Source: Epiperipatus broadwayi (taxonomy: Eukaryota; Onychophora; Udeonychophora; Euonychophora; Peripatidae). Taken from it: a stretch of 64,000 nucleotides of DNA. Below, piece after piece: positions 62,966 through 64,000 of this stretch. A program made the position numbers and the translations under genes. The DNA lies in NCBI GenBank assembly GCA_028023455.1, contig JAQFVV010000350.1:498001-562000 (forward strand), in the 5' to 3' direction. The first letter of the stretch is position 1. Each line of letters begins with the position of its first letter. Under the pieces are notes generated by a model. It had not been told where the DNA came from. It ran no database searches and saw only the letters and a program-made list of their open reading frames with translations.

Positions 62966-64000
62966 TTTAGTAATGCACAGTAATAGCATTAAATGCTTGG
63001 AAAATTTTCTTGAAACACATAATTTAAACAGTTTTTCTTTTCAAAACACAATTTTTTTTAATCAAGAAAAGACAATAGTTATTTTAAATTACACTAACAT
63101 TTTTATAAAGATTATTTTAGATTAAAAAGCATATTGAATACAATTACAGCACTTTTATCCCTAAAATATTTTTAATGAAATTTTTAAAATATTTGAACCA
63201 AAAAAATTGAACAAAGCTAAATCTTGATAAAAGATCAATTTTAAAAAAATTTACTTTAAAATTGTAATAAATTAGTTTTAAAAATTATTTTTAAATTAAT
63301 ATAATCTTTTAAATATAATTAATTAAACTTTGTTTGGAATAACCTTCTTTCTTCATTAAAGAAAATTATTTGATTTCTTGATTAATATAATTTTTTTTTT
63401 CAAAGTTTATTTAAGAACTAATCAAAAATAAACAATTTTTATTTTAAACACTTTTATCTTTATCTACGCATGCACGTTTTCAAAATATATATAAAAATCT
63501 ATTTACTTATAAAATATAAATCTAATTTCTATTTCTTAAATATGACTTGAGATAGACAACCTATCTCAATATATATGGGTTTTGGTGCAAAAAATATGTA
63601 TGCCCAAAAAGAAATATGTACGCAAAAAAATTTATGTATACAAAAATCATATGTGAACAAACAATTATTGTATATTCATATTTAAATCTCAAATATAAAA
63701 AAATATATTCTTGGTTAACATATTAAATAATAATCAATAATTGATAAATAAAAATAATGTGTTAGGAAATTGTAAGTAATTCAATAATGTTATAATGTCT
63801 ATGTTCATGCTCAGACCATGTAGATGTAACTCTTAAATTTATCTTTTTATTTTCTCTTTCTAATAGAGGAAAGTTATTTGCAATATAATCACTCTTAAGT
63901 CAGCAATTAAGTGAACTTATAAATTAAAGTGTTTAGATGCTAGTCTGACTTAATTTTTACTTAAAATGTCAAATCAATCATTACTTATTCTAATATGTAA
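62966..64000. other. AT-rich stretch, nothing recognised
   Basis: No gene was recognised. Near 63588-63665 a motif like aaaaatatgtatgc recurs about every 22-24 bp three or four times with changes. Confidence 0.45.

Overview
The window looks like intergenic or intronic DNA from an AT-rich animal genome, most likely an invertebrate. It is almost entirely transposable elements in different stages of decay. I find no exon-like host gene, no rRNA and no convincing functional tRNA. The animal assignment rests on the mix of families: RTE-like LINEs, Penelope-like elements with a GIY-YIG end, Ty3/Gypsy remnants, a Merlin (ISXO2-like DDE) element, hAT MITEs and tRNA-derived SINEs. The species cannot be fixed from sequence alone.

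Layout. 1-3490: a tRNA-Gly-like micro-SINE, a copy of a repeat called X here, and AT-rich filler. 3490-7410: a decayed RTE LINE (copy A) interrupted by an (AT)n(GA)n tract, a ~490 bp palindrome, and a second micro-SINE. 7890-10020: a Gypsy remnant (gag end, protease, RT, RNase H). 11745-15570: a tRNA-Lys-like SINE, a Penelope-like RT plus GIY-YIG remnant, two adjacent RTE 3' ends, and a minus-strand Penelope GIY-YIG fragment with an inverted partial copy. 16332-17790 and 30052-31641 are diverged paralogues. Each carries insertions that the other lacks, so each serves as the other's empty site. 19577-29957: mostly AT-rich filler with a hAT MITE, a 62-unit ATT tract and a 1 kb TIR element. 32203-32835: an X foldback.

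35800-45733 is a nested block. A Gypsy element with two LTRs has its 3' LTR split by an RTE LINE (copy B) and an X copy. It is followed by a ~1.7 kb foldback element whose inverted arms are made of diverged tandem units, and then by another X copy. 46205-49728: an unidentified coding remnant, a GC-richer island, another micro-SINE, an RTE scrap and a hAT MITE with a perfect target duplication. 50488-51864: a Merlin-like element with an 8 bp target duplication, itself invaded by a different hAT MITE.

52516-53015 is a 500 bp assembly gap. Directly behind it, on the minus strand, lies the best-preserved element (53016 to about 59060), a ~6 kb two-ORF LINE. Its ORF1 carries CCHC knuckles and its ORF2 carries an apurinic-type endonuclease, a reverse transcriptase and a C-terminal Cys/His motif. 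All recognisable catalytic residues are present. Its only two reading-frame breaks fall in A9 and A10 homopolymers, and one extra A in each would correct both. 59060-64000 is AT-rich filler.

Functionally, a LINE machinery of this kind could have mobilised the micro-SINEs, which carry 10-18 bp target duplications and, in most copies, A tails. The DNA transposon remnants are non-autonomous or dead.
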